Positions 17,002 through 25,259 of a stretch of DNA of 64,000 nucleotides are shown piece by piece. The translations under genes and the position numbers were made by a program. The notes beneath the pieces were generated by a model. That model searched no databases and had not been told where the DNA came from. It was given only the letters and a program-made list of their open reading frames with translations. Source of the DNA: Bacteroidota bacterium (GTDB taxonomy: Bacteria; Bacteroidota; Bacteroidia; NS11-12g; UBA9320); the NCBI GenBank assembly GCA_947468275.1, contig CANIKO010000001.1:186001-250000 (forward strand), in the 5' to 3' direction. The first letter of the stretch is position 1. Each line of letters begins with the position of its first letter.

Positions 17002-17529
17002 ATGAAAATAGTCTTTTTGGTAGGTATGCCAGGTGTGGGTAAAACCTATTTTGGTAAGGGAGCTGCAGTCAAATTAGGGGTTTCCTTTATTGATTTAGAT
17101 AACGAAATTGAAGAAAGGTATCAAACCACTATCGCCTCTATTTTTGAAACAAAAGGTGAATCAAAATTCAGGACAATAGAATTAGAAACCATTAAACAAT
17201 TATTAACCGAATGTAAAAAAGATACAATAATAGCTACCGGTGGGGGAACACCTTGTTTTAATAATACAATGGAATTGCTTAATCAAAATGGAATAACTGT
17301 ATGGTTGGATACTAGAATTGAGGATTTATATTTCAATATTATAGGAGATAATTCTATTAGGCCCTTGTTTGGCAATACTGAAAAACAAGAATTGATGAAT
17401 AAATTATCGGAAATGGAAGCAAATAGATGTCAGTTTTATGAGCAAAGTGAGGTGAAACTCACTGTTTATAGGGGTTTGAGCTCTGATTTATTCACAAAGA
17501 GGCTGCATTTATCAACATTTGCAAAATGA
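17002..17529 (+). CDS. aroK: Shikimate kinase
   Basis: At 175 residues it has normal length. It has the P-loop GMPGVGKT (8-15), the shikimate-binding FIDLDNEIE, FRTIE, the GGG loop (ATGGGTP) and the lid region around RPLF. It phosphorylates shikimate with ATP in the pathway to chorismate and the aromatic amino acids. The basic lid is slightly divergent (DNSIRPLFGN). It sits 80 bases after the ABC permease and about 75 before the HU gene; no other aro genes are near. Confidence 0.93.
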   Translation: MKIVFLVGMPGVGKTYFGKGAAVKLGVSFIDLDNEIEERYQTTIASIFETKGESKFRTIELETIKQLLTECKKDTIIATGGGTPCFNNTMELLNQNGITVWLDTRIEDLYFNIIGDNSIRPLFGNTEKQELMNKLSEMEANRCQFYEQSEVKLTVYRGLSSDLFTKRLHLSTFAK

Positions 17530-17602
17530 GCGTATCAACTTATTAATCAATGTCCGAATATTGTCATTGAAAATTTTCAAAAAACATAAAAAAATTAGTA
17601 AC

Positions 17603-17875
17603 ATGAACAAATCAGACTTAGTTTCAGCAATGGCTTCAGCAGCTGGCATTACAAAGGCCCAAGCTCAAAGCGCTTTGAATTCATTTTGTGATTCAACTTC
17701 AGCCGCCCTTAAAGCAGGTGACAAATTAATCCTTGTTGGATTTGGTACTTTCTCAGTTTCAAAAAGAGCTGCAAGAACCGGTCGTAATCCTCAAACAGGT
17801 AAAGAAATTAAAATTGCCGCTAAAAATGTGGTTAAATTTAAAGCAGGTTCTGACTTGTCAGAAAATGTGAAGTAA
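17603..17875 (+). CDS. hup: DNA-binding protein HU
   Basis: The 90-residue histone-like protein runs MNKSDLVSAMASAAGITKAQAQ ... GTFSVSKRAARTGRNPQTGKEIKI ... VKFKAGSDLSENVK. It has the helical dimer domain and the beta arm with the RNPQTG tip that bends DNA. The frame stays open upstream to 17519, but those 28 residues (rich in hydrophobic and lysine residues) are unlike any HU, and the ATG at 17603 gives the usual length, so this start is chosen. A perfect terminator follows at 17897. Confidence 0.95.
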   Translation: MNKSDLVSAMASAAGITKAQAQSALNSFCDSTSAALKAGDKLILVGFGTFSVSKRAARTGRNPQTGKEIKIAAKNVVKFKAGSDLSENVK

Positions 17876-17896
17876 GCAACTTTAAAAATTGTTTAA

Positions 17897-17932
17897 AAAA
17901 TCCCGGCTTGAAAACAAGCCGGGATTTTTTTT
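17897..17932 (+). terminator. Rho-independent terminator after HU gene
   Basis: CCCGGCTTG and CAAGCCGGG form a perfect nine-pair stem around AAAA (17902-17923), preceded by an A run and followed by TTTTTTTT. It lies about 25 bases after the HU stop and insulates the amidase gene that follows. Confidence 0.92.
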
Positions 17933-18032
17933 ATTTACGTATTTTTATAGGTTTTCTTTGATAAAGGAAATAAATATTGAAATTTTTTTTAAGTATTTTT
18001 TTTAATTTTGTATTTACAAAACTATAAGAATT

Positions 18033-18731
18033 ATGAGTTTACAAATTATTGACAAGATTCTTGAAAGAGGTGAATACGTTGAAGAAAAAACACCTAAAAA
18101 TACCATTTACTTGCACCACACAGCTGGGTCGCATCGAGCAGATTGGACAATAGATAGTTGGAATAAAGACAGGACATCAACTAATGCTAGATTAAGAGTG
18201 GCCACTGCATTTGTAATTGGAGGGCTAGATAAAATGGGGACAGATAAAGATGCGATGGATGGGAAAGTTTTTAGAGCGTATAATGAAGATTTTTGGGCTT
18301 CCCATTTAGGTCTTAAAACAGCAAATAATAATCAACTTAATAAACAATCTATAGGCATTGAAATTTGTAATTACGGCCCGATAACAAAAACCAAGGATGG
18401 GAAATTTCTTAACTATGTAAATTCAGAAGTAGCAGCCTCACAAGTATGTGATTTAGGCTATCTTTATAGAGGCTTTCAACACCACCATAAGTATTCATAC
18501 AAGCAGATTGCTTCGTTAAAGGAATTATTAATAATGCTTAGTGGAAAATATAACATCAACCTAAAAAACGGATTAGTGCAGGTACTTGATTTGCCAAAAG
18601 GTGCTGGATTTGAACTTAACAATGATGCGTTAGCTGGTAAGCCAGGGGTTTGGTCCCATACAAGCGTTAGAAAAGATAAATTTGATATTCACCCGCAGGC
18701 TGAATTAACGGCAATGTTGAAGACCTTGTAA
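18033..18731 (+). CDS. N-acetylmuramoyl-L-alanine amidase (Amidase_2 type)
   Basis: The 232-residue protein has an amidase/PGRP-like fold. TIYLHHTAG (about 24-32) provides the first zinc histidine, QSIGIEICNYG the core strand, and VWSHTSVRKDKFDIHPQ near the C-terminus the second zinc histidine and the conserved lysine/histidine region. It would cut the bond between muramic acid and the stem peptide. No signal peptide is visible, so it is either a cytoplasmic recycling enzyme (AmpD-like) or uses another export route. An endolysin origin was considered, but no phage genes surround it. Confidence 0.8.
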   Translation: MSLQIIDKILERGEYVEEKTPKNTIYLHHTAGSHRADWTIDSWNKDRTSTNARLRVATAFVIGGLDKMGTDKDAMDGKVFRAYNEDFWASHLGLKTANNNQLNKQSIGIEICNYGPITKTKDGKFLNYVNSEVAASQVCDLGYLYRGFQHHHKYSYKQIASLKELLIMLSGKYNINLKNGLVQVLDLPKGAGFELNNDALAGKPGVWSHTSVRKDKFDIHPQAELTAMLKTL

Positions 18732-18777
18732 ATTATTTGTTCAAATGAAGGATTTATAACACTAATTAATAAAGTTT

Positions 18778-19242
18778 TTAAATTCCAAATCCTGGGGCGC
18801 CAATAGTAAAATTATCATAATCCGTATTAAAACCAGTTACATGGTATCTAACGAGGTCTTTATTGGTGATGATGCCACTAATTACGTCATTTTCAGCTAC
18901 TATAATGCATTGGAAATTTCCTGGCGCTAGAAGTGTAAATGCTTTTTCAATTGGATCCTCTGGGCTCATTGTGACTGGGTTTTTTGTCATCACATTTTCT
19001 AAACTGAATGTTTTATCCAAATAACCACATGTTATAGTTTCTGATTTCTGAAGGTGTTCGTTCATGAATCTAAGTATGTCATTTACGCTTATTACACCAA
19101 CAATTTTTTTGTCATCAATTACAGGCAAATGCTGAATCTTGAATTTTGCGAAAAATTCAATTACCTGAGATAATTTATTATCTAAACCTGCGCATATTAC
19201 CTTATGCGTCATAATGTCTCTAATTACTACTTGTCTGCTCAT
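18778..19242 (-). CDS. Tandem CBS-domain protein
   Basis: The 154-residue protein consists almost only of a pair of CBS domains: IMTHKVICAGLDNKLSQVIEFFAKFKI...VSVNDIL (about 8-65) and VMTKNPVTMSPEDPIEKAFTLL...IITNKDLVRYHV (about 85-143). Such Bateman modules bind adenine nucleotides and usually regulate other proteins. It stands alone between two plus-strand genes, so the partner is unknown. Confidence 0.85.
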   Translation of the reverse strand: MSRQVVIRDIMTHKVICAGLDNKLSQVIEFFAKFKIQHLPVIDDKKIVGVISVNDILRFMNEHLQKSETITCGYLDKTFSLENVMTKNPVTMSPEDPIEKAFTLLAPGNFQCIIVAENDVISGIITNKDLVRYHVTGFNTDYDNFTIGAPGFGI

Positions 19243-19370
19243 AATTATATCTAATTGGATTCAAATCTACAAATAGTATCAATTTTAGCAAATGATTTTC
19301 ATCAATAAATGGGAATTATTTCATCAAAAAGCTAATTAAAATAATACATTTGTTAAAATATACTTTAATT

Positions 19371-20045
19371 ATGAAAAATAAATTCCAATTGATATTCATT
19401 TTTCTTGTTTCTGTTTTTTGTTTCTTCTCAGTAAATTCTGTGATGGCACAATCTTTTAAAAAAGGGAATTTGCTTATTAGTCTTTCTGAAGGTTCAACAA
19501 CAGCGAACTATTCAACCCGAGATCTCAATACTTCCAATAACCAAGCTAATTATAAAAGCGAGGTAGATGGTGAAAGGGATCCTATATGTTTTGAATTCGG
19601 ATTAACCAATAAATGGGGTATCGGATTTAGTTCAGGTACAGATATTTTTAATGTAAATCCAAATAGGTATTATGATTTTAAACTCCCTAATAGTGCTGCT
19701 GTAAAGGTTTCAACTTCAGAATTAACCGCGGATGTCAACTACCATTATTTTGTAAATAAAAAAATTGATTTATCTGTTTATTCTTCAGTTGGCATATTTT
19801 CATTAGCTTTTAAAGGTCACGTTAGTGATATTTCCTACAATCATCAATCTAATGGTGCTATTATTAGAGTTGGCACTAAGGCAAGGTATTACTTTTGTAA
19901 ACGAATAGGTGTTATGGGTATTTTGAGTGCCTATTCCGCGAGTGCCTCTCCAAAGATAAATAAAGAAAATACTGTGGGAAGCAATACCGCAACTGCTATT
20001 ACAGGTAGAGCTTTTGAATTTGGACTTTGTTTTAGGCTTTTCTGA
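19371..20045 (+). CDS. Putative outer-membrane beta-barrel protein
   Basis: From the ATG at 19371 the 224-residue product has a clear signal peptide (MKNKFQLIFIFLVSVFCFFSVNSVMAQS). Alternating hydrophobic/polar strands follow, with a C-terminal strand ending in aromatic residues (FEFGLCFRLF), as in small outer-membrane barrels. An in-frame TTG at 19350 would add seven residues that do not fit a signal peptide. Ligand and function cannot be told. It stands alone, with about 100 bases of non-coding DNA before and 160 after. Confidence 0.7.
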   Translation: MKNKFQLIFIFLVSVFCFFSVNSVMAQSFKKGNLLISLSEGSTTANYSTRDLNTSNNQANYKSEVDGERDPICFEFGLTNKWGIGFSSGTDIFNVNPNRYYDFKLPNSAAVKVSTSELTADVNYHYFVNKKIDLSVYSSVGIFSLAFKGHVSDISYNHQSNGAIIRVGTKARYYFCKRIGVMGILSAYSASASPKINKENTVGSNTATAITGRAFEFGLCFRLF

Positions 20046-20203
20046 AAAAATCAATTATAGAAAATAGTTTATTCTAAAATTAAGGCTTCAGAGATTAGTT
20101 ATTAATTAATACTGATTTTCCTTTTGACTTTACGAAGTATTTTTTTTATGCTTTAATATTTTGTAATCGTTTTAGGACATAATTTTTATATTTTCGCGGC
20201 TCG

Positions 20204-20491
20204 ATGGAAAATCAATCCCCAAAAATATTTTATACCTTTTTACGAATCGGCCATATTGAAGGAATCTCATATCTTGTGTTGTTATTGATAGCTATGCCTT
20301 TAAAATATTATGCAGGAATTCCAATGGCTGTTAAAGTCGTTGGATACTTGCACGGAATTCTTTTTGTAACCTACTGCCTTCTTTTAGCCCTAACAATGAG
20401 AAAAATGAAATGGTCCTTCTTAAAAGGGTTTTATGCATTTGTACTTTCCCTTGTTCCTTTTGGTACTTTTAGGCTAAATAAATTTAAATAA
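20204..20491 (+). CDS. DUF3817-family small membrane protein
   Basis: The 95-residue protein has three membrane helices and the DUF3817 pattern: FLRIGHIEGISYLVLL at the start, GIPMAVKVVGYLHGILFVTY in the middle and FGTFRLNKF at the end. The conserved E and H in GHIEG and LHG suggest a buried polar site. Function is unknown. A strong hairpin follows the stop codon. Confidence 0.85.
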   Translation: MENQSPKIFYTFLRIGHIEGISYLVLLLIAMPLKYYAGIPMAVKVVGYLHGILFVTYCLLLALTMRKMKWSFLKGFYAFVLSLVPFGTFRLNKFK

Positions 20492-20503
20492 AATGGCATA
20501 TAA

Positions 20504-20545
20504 AAAAAAGCCGGCTAATTTTAATTTAGCCGGCTTTTTTAGTTA
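20504..20545. terminator. Bidirectional terminator between two convergent genes
   Basis: AAGCCGGCTAA and TTAGCCGGCTT pair perfectly around TTTTAA (20509-20536), with an A run on the left and T run on the right. It therefore works for the DUF3817 gene on the plus strand and for the 703-residue T9SS gene ending at 20558 on the minus strand. Confidence 0.9.
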
Positions 20546-20557
20546 AGAGATAAATTA

Positions 20558-22669
20558 TTAATTAATAATAAAATTTTGGGCGGTGGTGAAATTATCTCCG
20601 TTGATTTTAATAATATAAAGTCCTTTTGCCATGCCATCAGTAGTGAATTCTAATTTATTCATACCTGAATCAAATAATTTATTGTCAATAACCTTAACAG
20701 TTTGGCCTAATGTATTATAAATGGCAATGTTCAAATTATGAGAATTTTCTAAACTAAATTTAATGGTAGTGTTTCCATTACTTGGATTAGGATATATTGT
20801 AAAACTTTCTTTTATACCTTCAAATTTGTCGATACCTGAAAGCGACCCAACCGAGTAATCAGATTGATAAACTTTTTTGGTGACAATATCTTGAATAAAA
20901 ACCACAACTTCTAAATCTGATATTTCTTCTACTGAATTTTCGGTAAACACATTGATTCTATTAGCGGCTTGTCCGTCAAGAGGTAATCTGTAATTTCCCT
21001 TAAATGTATACGCCAATTGAGGCATATTTTTATCAACGTTTTTTGTTAATACGCCAATTGTCGTCCCATTATCATTAGGAAGCATCTTTTTTAATACATG
21101 AGAAAATTGAGTTTCACCATTTGATTTTATATTTTTTGATGTTGATTTTTCGTTGATGGCCACAAACATTTTTAAATTGGTATTATTAAAATCAACTAAA
21201 GGGGTGATTTTAACATCTACTTTAATATCATTTAATTTTATAACGTGCTTAGCTTCTATTTTAATAAAAGCTGGTTCTGCTTGAAATTGATCAAATAAAC
21301 TAAGTGTGTATGAAGATGCATTGCTGTTCCAACCTCCATCTACTTCCATACGTGGAATGGAATTGATTGCATAAAATGTACCCCTACGGTTAACCCCTTC
21401 TGTTGTGGCATAAGGATCTCCTGTGCCAGGAAAATCTTGCTGATATTTGATAACAGTAAATTTGCCTGCTCTGTTAGGAAAAATATTATTATCTGTATTT
21501 AAATTACCTGGAGCACAAGGGCCACAGGTTGAAGATGTGAATATTTCATTTAAGGTTTTTCTTTCTACCATATTAGGTACTACAATTACATTTTTATAAA
21601 CTGTATCATTAGCGGCCATTCCATCTTGACCACTATTTACATTTGTTGGCCAAATTGCAATTTTATAAGTTCCTTCAACAGTAGGAGCCCAAACAGTTGG
21701 ATGATTAAATGTAGCTTTTGTATTTACTGAAATGCTAGAATTTACAGTTGTTACAACAGGAGAGCCATTATTAATGCTGTATGCAAAATCAAATTTGGTA
21801 ACTGCTGTTGAGCCTTGGTTCATAAATGTACCGGCAATGGTAAAAGGTGCATTTGTTAATGCTAAGTAATCAGGCACATTTACCTTTATTCCTGCTAAAT
21901 CAGACGATGGTTGAATTCCTTTTATAAATGTATAATATGAATTATCTGAAACATCAAAAAGATTGGTAGTTATATTTCCAGCCCCTAATGCAGGTGAGCC
22001 TGCAATCGCGTGAGCTGAAGTTGCATTTATTTGGATGCCTGCACTCAGTTTTACGTTATTTCCGCAAAGCTGTGAAGCAGTTGTAACGCACAATGTTTTC
22101 ATATCTATAATGTAAATATTATTTGTGCTTTCTTCAAATACCACAGACCAATATGTCCATCCTGCCTGAATATTGGCTTCTCCAAAAAAGTTGAATTGAA
22201 TCCAATGCTGTCTGTTAGGAGCAGTTCCAAATGTTTTGGTAAGGATTGAACTTTTATAAGTAGTGGTTCCACTTAATTGTGACTGTGGCTTAATTCCTAA
22301 AATACAAACAGAACTATCCGGTATATTGGCATTTGGTAAATTTGAATTAGTGAATGTTGATGGTATGGTTAAAGAGGAGGTAGCAAAAGTTACTATTCCC
22401 GCATTTGAAATTTTGTATTTGGTTACCGCGGTTCCATTAAAATTAAAGTTAAATGGGATAGTTTGATTTGCCGTATATGAAACTACTGATGTCGCATCAC
22501 CATTCCAAATTACACTCCAACCTGCAGGCTGAGAAGGATAGGGGGCTTCGGCATCCTTATTTAGTTCTTTTGGGTTTTTTCCTTCACCGATAAAAGGAAT
22601 GTAATAATACTGACTGTATAATTGACTAAAAGTTAATACAGAAATAAGTGTTAGTAAGGTTTTTTTCAT
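20558..22669 (-). CDS. T9SS-exported protein with Omp28-like thioredoxin domain
   Basis: The 703-residue protein has a short signal peptide (MKKTLLTLISVLTFSQLYSQ), a jelly-roll-like region to about 270, a CARDB-like beta sandwich at about 265-365, then an Omp28-like thioredoxin domain starting MVERKTLNEIFTSSTCGPCAPGN with an intact CGPC near 384. A T9SS type A sorting domain ends it (TIYPNPSNGNTTIKFSLENS ... GLYIIKINGDNFTTAQNFIIN). Cell-surface delivery is well supported. The CxxC pair suggests thiol redox or disulfide chemistry outside the cell, which is inferred and not tested here. Confidence 0.85.
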   Translation of the reverse strand: MKKTLLTLISVLTFSQLYSQYYYIPFIGEGKNPKELNKDAEAPYPSQPAGWSVIWNGDATSVVSYTANQTIPFNFNFNGTAVTKYKISNAGIVTFATSSLTIPSTFTNSNLPNANIPDSSVCILGIKPQSQLSGTTTYKSSILTKTFGTAPNRQHWIQFNFFGEANIQAGWTYWSVVFEESTNNIYIIDMKTLCVTTASQLCGNNVKLSAGIQINATSAHAIAGSPALGAGNITTNLFDVSDNSYYTFIKGIQPSSDLAGIKVNVPDYLALTNAPFTIAGTFMNQGSTAVTKFDFAYSINNGSPVVTTVNSSISVNTKATFNHPTVWAPTVEGTYKIAIWPTNVNSGQDGMAANDTVYKNVIVVPNMVERKTLNEIFTSSTCGPCAPGNLNTDNNIFPNRAGKFTVIKYQQDFPGTGDPYATTEGVNRRGTFYAINSIPRMEVDGGWNSNASSYTLSLFDQFQAEPAFIKIEAKHVIKLNDIKVDVKITPLVDFNNTNLKMFVAINEKSTSKNIKSNGETQFSHVLKKMLPNDNGTTIGVLTKNVDKNMPQLAYTFKGNYRLPLDGQAANRINVFTENSVEEISDLEVVVFIQDIVTKKVYQSDYSVGSLSGIDKFEGIKESFTIYPNPSNGNTTIKFSLENSHNLNIAIYNTLGQTVKVIDNKLFDSGMNKLEFTTDGMAKGLYIIKINGDNFTTAQNFIIN

Positions 22670-22682
22670 ATTTTTTATTTGT

Positions 22683-22690
22683 CAAAAATA
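22683..22690 (-). promoter_or_regulatory. -7 promoter element of Omp28-like T9SS gene
   Basis: The minus strand reads TATTTTTG, matching TAnnTTTG, ending 14 bases before the ATG at 22669. This implies a short leader. Confidence 0.5.
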
Positions 22691-22788
22691 ATGAAAAATT
22701 GGACATTATTAAATAATTGCCAAAATCGCGCTTTAAAGAATTTTATGCCAAACAGTTAATCGAAAAAAAATAGAGAATGGCAGAGGAG

Positions 22789-23311
22789 TTACATTATTAA
22801 TGGATAATATTTTTCTTCTATTACCTTTAGGTGATGAATAAAGTGTCCGGCTAAAATAAACCCTATAGCCAATACGGATACTTTTTTGTCATCTGCAATC
22901 CCTTCTGAAAGTAACATTTGGATATTAAAACTTTTGAATAAATCAATGGTTGATTGTCGGGTATGGTTAAAATTCAGTAATAATATCGATTAATTCACGA
23001 TCATTGGCCTTAGCATTCATAGCATCCATATTTTCGTCACAACCCAGCAAAGGCGTATGGTCGTGTCTTGCAAATCGATGGGCTCTATAACAAAAGATAC
23101 GCTCAGTGTCAATTATATGTTGTAAAATATCTTTTGAAGTCCATTTGGCTGGGGCATATATTTGGTCAGCCAAGAGTTCAAATTTTGATAATTCTATTTG
23201 TAAAAACTGTATTCCGTATTTTTCCAAAGCCTCTACCACATCAATATCTTCCACCAAATTTATATATTGGTCGAAGTAATCAGGCATTTCTGTAATTTCT
23301 GATTTTTTCAT
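22789..23311 (-). pseudogene. DinB-family protein gene with frameshift
   Basis: The first 114 codons encode a DinB/YfiT-like four-helix metalloprotein start (WTSKDILQHIIDTERIFCYRAHRFARHD) and end at TAA 22967-22969. The missing remainder is present in the next frame: LLNFNHTRQSTIDLFKSF, then AGHFIHHLKVIEEKYY, ending at TAA 22789-22791. The break lies near 22970-22990, where one extra base (or two missing) shifts the frame. The C-terminal part carries the HxxHH metal ligands (AGHFIHH), so the truncated product would lack part of its metal site. It is either a young pseudogene or a base-level sequencing error; 174 intact residues would be normal for the family. Confidence 0.85.
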
Positions 23312-23354
23312 TTTAGTAAATTGTTATTATTTATTTTATTCTCAATTTTCAAAA

Positions 23355-24116
23355 TTATTTGATTCTTACATAAACATGGGTAATATTGTTTTTACCAGTA
23401 TCTCGTTCATCCAATTCTAATTTTTGAAAACTTTTTATTAGTAATAATAGTTTTTTAAAGCCGTAATTTCTTGGATCAAAGTCGGGTTGCTTTTTTGCAA
23501 GTAAATTTCCTAAGTCTCCTAAAAATACCCAACCCTTTTCATCGGCCAAATCATTAATACTTTCGGTAATGAGCTTAAATAATTTTTGGTCTATTTTTCC
23601 AATAGTTTCAGTTTCCTTTTGTTTGTTTTTACCTTTCGATTTTGTTTGAATTTCAGGCTTAATAGCATCTTCCATTTTTTTCAAAATTTCGATATAAATA
23701 AACTTATCACAAGCTGAAATAAATGAGACCGGTGTTTTCTTTTCACCTAACCCAAACACAATCATTCCTCCTTCACGCAATCGAGAGGCTAATCGTGTAA
23801 AATCGCTATCACTCGACACAATACAAAATCCATCAACGCGGCCAGTATATAAAATATCCATAGCGTCAATTATCATGGAAGAGTCTGTAGCGTTTTTTCC
23901 CGAAGTATAACTATATTGGTGAACGGGAGTTATAGAGTGTTCTAATAAAACTTTTTTCCAACCTGATACTGTCGGTTGGGTCCAATCAGCATATATTCTT
24001 TTAAAAGTAGGGGTGCCATATTTGGTTATTTCTTCAAGCATCCCTTGAATGTTGGCATAGGGCACATTGTCGGCATCAATTAAGACCGCAAGCCGAAGAT
24101 CTTTTCGATTTTCCAT
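23355..24116 (-). CDS. NYN-domain RNase-like protein with OST-HTH/LOTUS domain
   Basis: The 253-residue protein has a NYN (PIN-like) nuclease domain at about 8-150, with acidic residues in LIDADNVP, ATDSSMIIDAMDIL and SSDSDFTRLASRLRE, the expected metal-binding carboxylates. A lysine-rich linker leads to a C-terminal OST-HTH/LOTUS-like RNA-binding domain (about 180-253: LADEKGWVFLGDLGNLLAKKQPDFDPRNYGFKKL). It is likely an RNA-cleaving or RNA-binding protein in the cytoplasm. It follows korB by 72 bases on the same strand; no functional link is evident. Confidence 0.88.
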   Translation of the reverse strand: MENRKDLRLAVLIDADNVPYANIQGMLEEITKYGTPTFKRIYADWTQPTVSGWKKVLLEHSITPVHQYSYTSGKNATDSSMIIDAMDILYTGRVDGFCIVSSDSDFTRLASRLREGGMIVFGLGEKKTPVSFISACDKFIYIEILKKMEDAIKPEIQTKSKGKNKQKETETIGKIDQKLFKLITESINDLADEKGWVFLGDLGNLLAKKQPDFDPRNYGFKKLLLLIKSFQKLELDERDTGKNNITHVYVRIK

Positions 24117-24188
24117 AATTACTGATTAATTCAAATCAGCATTCAAAGATAACAAATGCAATTAAAGAAATTGATAATCTATTGCAAA

Positions 24189-25241
24189 CTACCTGTGGTC
24201 TTCATTTATTAATTCCAAAGTTGCCAAGCTTGGCATTAAATCTTTTTCCGATAGAGAATTTAGCGGTTTTTTAACGGTATTAATAACTGAGTGTAATTCA
24301 CTGCCATTGGGTTCGATGTAAATAAGGCCTGTTAAAATTTCGCCTTTGTCGCGTGATTGATGAAGTCTATCAAACGAAAGATTGCGGTCTGTGGGATCCC
24401 AACCTGAAGCGAGTTTATGTAATTGAATGGCTGAACCATCATGCAATTCTACAGATTTTGAATCTCCTTCGGCATAATCCACTAGTATTTCAGTTTTATC
24501 TGGCACAAAATCCATCATCGATAAGGTCTCTACATGGTCGCGGACATAGTCATAGGACTTAGTAGAACCTACGTTATTGTTAAAGGTAACGCATGGTGAA
24601 ATAACATCAATAAAAGCAAAACCCTGATGCGACATTGCTGCTTTTATCAAAGGAATTAATTGTGTTTTATCTCCTGAAAAACTTCGGGCCACAAAAGTTG
24701 CTCCCAATTCCATGGATAAACCAACCAAATCAATGGCTTGAAACATATTGGTAGAACCGCCTTTACTTAATGAACCAAAATCAGCAGTGGCAGAGTCTTG
24801 TCCTTTTGTTAATCCGTAACAACCATTGTTCATTACGATGTAGGTCATGTTTACATTTCTGCGGATGGCATGCACAAATTGCCCCATACCAATGGAGGCG
24901 GTATCGCCATCTCCCGATACTCCTAAATAAATTAAATCGCGATTGGCTAAATTAGCTCCCGTTGTTACCGAGGGCATTCTACCATGAACGGAATTAAAAC
25001 CATGAGAATTACTTAAAAAATAGGCGGGAGTTTTTGATGAACACCCAATTCCTGAAAATTTAGCAATTAGATGTGGCTCAATTGACATTTCATAACAGGC
25101 CTGAACAATGGCTCCGCTTATGGAATCGTGGCCACAACCGGCACACAAAGTTGATATAGCACCTTCGTAATCTTTTTTTGAATAGCCAACTTCATTCGTT
25201 GGTAAATCAGGGTGGCGGAAGGGGGGTTTTATATAAGACAT
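24189..25241 (-). CDS. korB: 2-oxoacid (2-oxoglutarate):ferredoxin oxidoreductase, beta subunit
   Basis: The 350-residue subunit has CAGCGHD (C33, C36), GIGCSSK (the third cysteine) and the thiamine-diphosphate site GVSGDGDTASIGMGQ...MNNGCYGLTKGQ. These are the TPP and iron-sulfur cluster ligands of the KorB/PorB-like beta subunit. With KorA it interconverts 2-oxoglutarate (or a related 2-oxoacid) and its CoA ester while reducing ferredoxin. It starts 18 bases after korA ends. KOR rather than branched-chain or pyruvate specificity is the usual assignment for this two-subunit form but is inferred. Confidence 0.92.
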   Translation of the reverse strand: MSYIKPPFRHPDLPTNEVGYSKKDYEGAISTLCAGCGHDSISGAIVQACYEMSIEPHLIAKFSGIGCSSKTPAYFLSNSHGFNSVHGRMPSVTTGANLANRDLIYLGVSGDGDTASIGMGQFVHAIRRNVNMTYIVMNNGCYGLTKGQDSATADFGSLSKGGSTNMFQAIDLVGLSMELGATFVARSFSGDKTQLIPLIKAAMSHQGFAFIDVISPCVTFNNNVGSTKSYDYVRDHVETLSMMDFVPDKTEILVDYAEGDSKSVELHDGSAIQLHKLASGWDPTDRNLSFDRLHQSRDKGEILTGLIYIEPNGSELHSVINTVKKPLNSLSEKDLMPSLATLELINEDHR

Positions 25242-25259
25242 TTTTTATTTACGTTTTTT

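Noticed and set aside
17519-17602. Longer HU with 28 extra N-terminal residues.
   Set aside because: The extension overlaps the end of aroK, has no counterpart in HU proteins, and ATG at 17603 gives the normal length.
18033-18731. Amidase as phage endolysin and sign of a prophage.
   Set aside because: No phage structural, replication or integrase genes lie near; neighbours are chromosomal.
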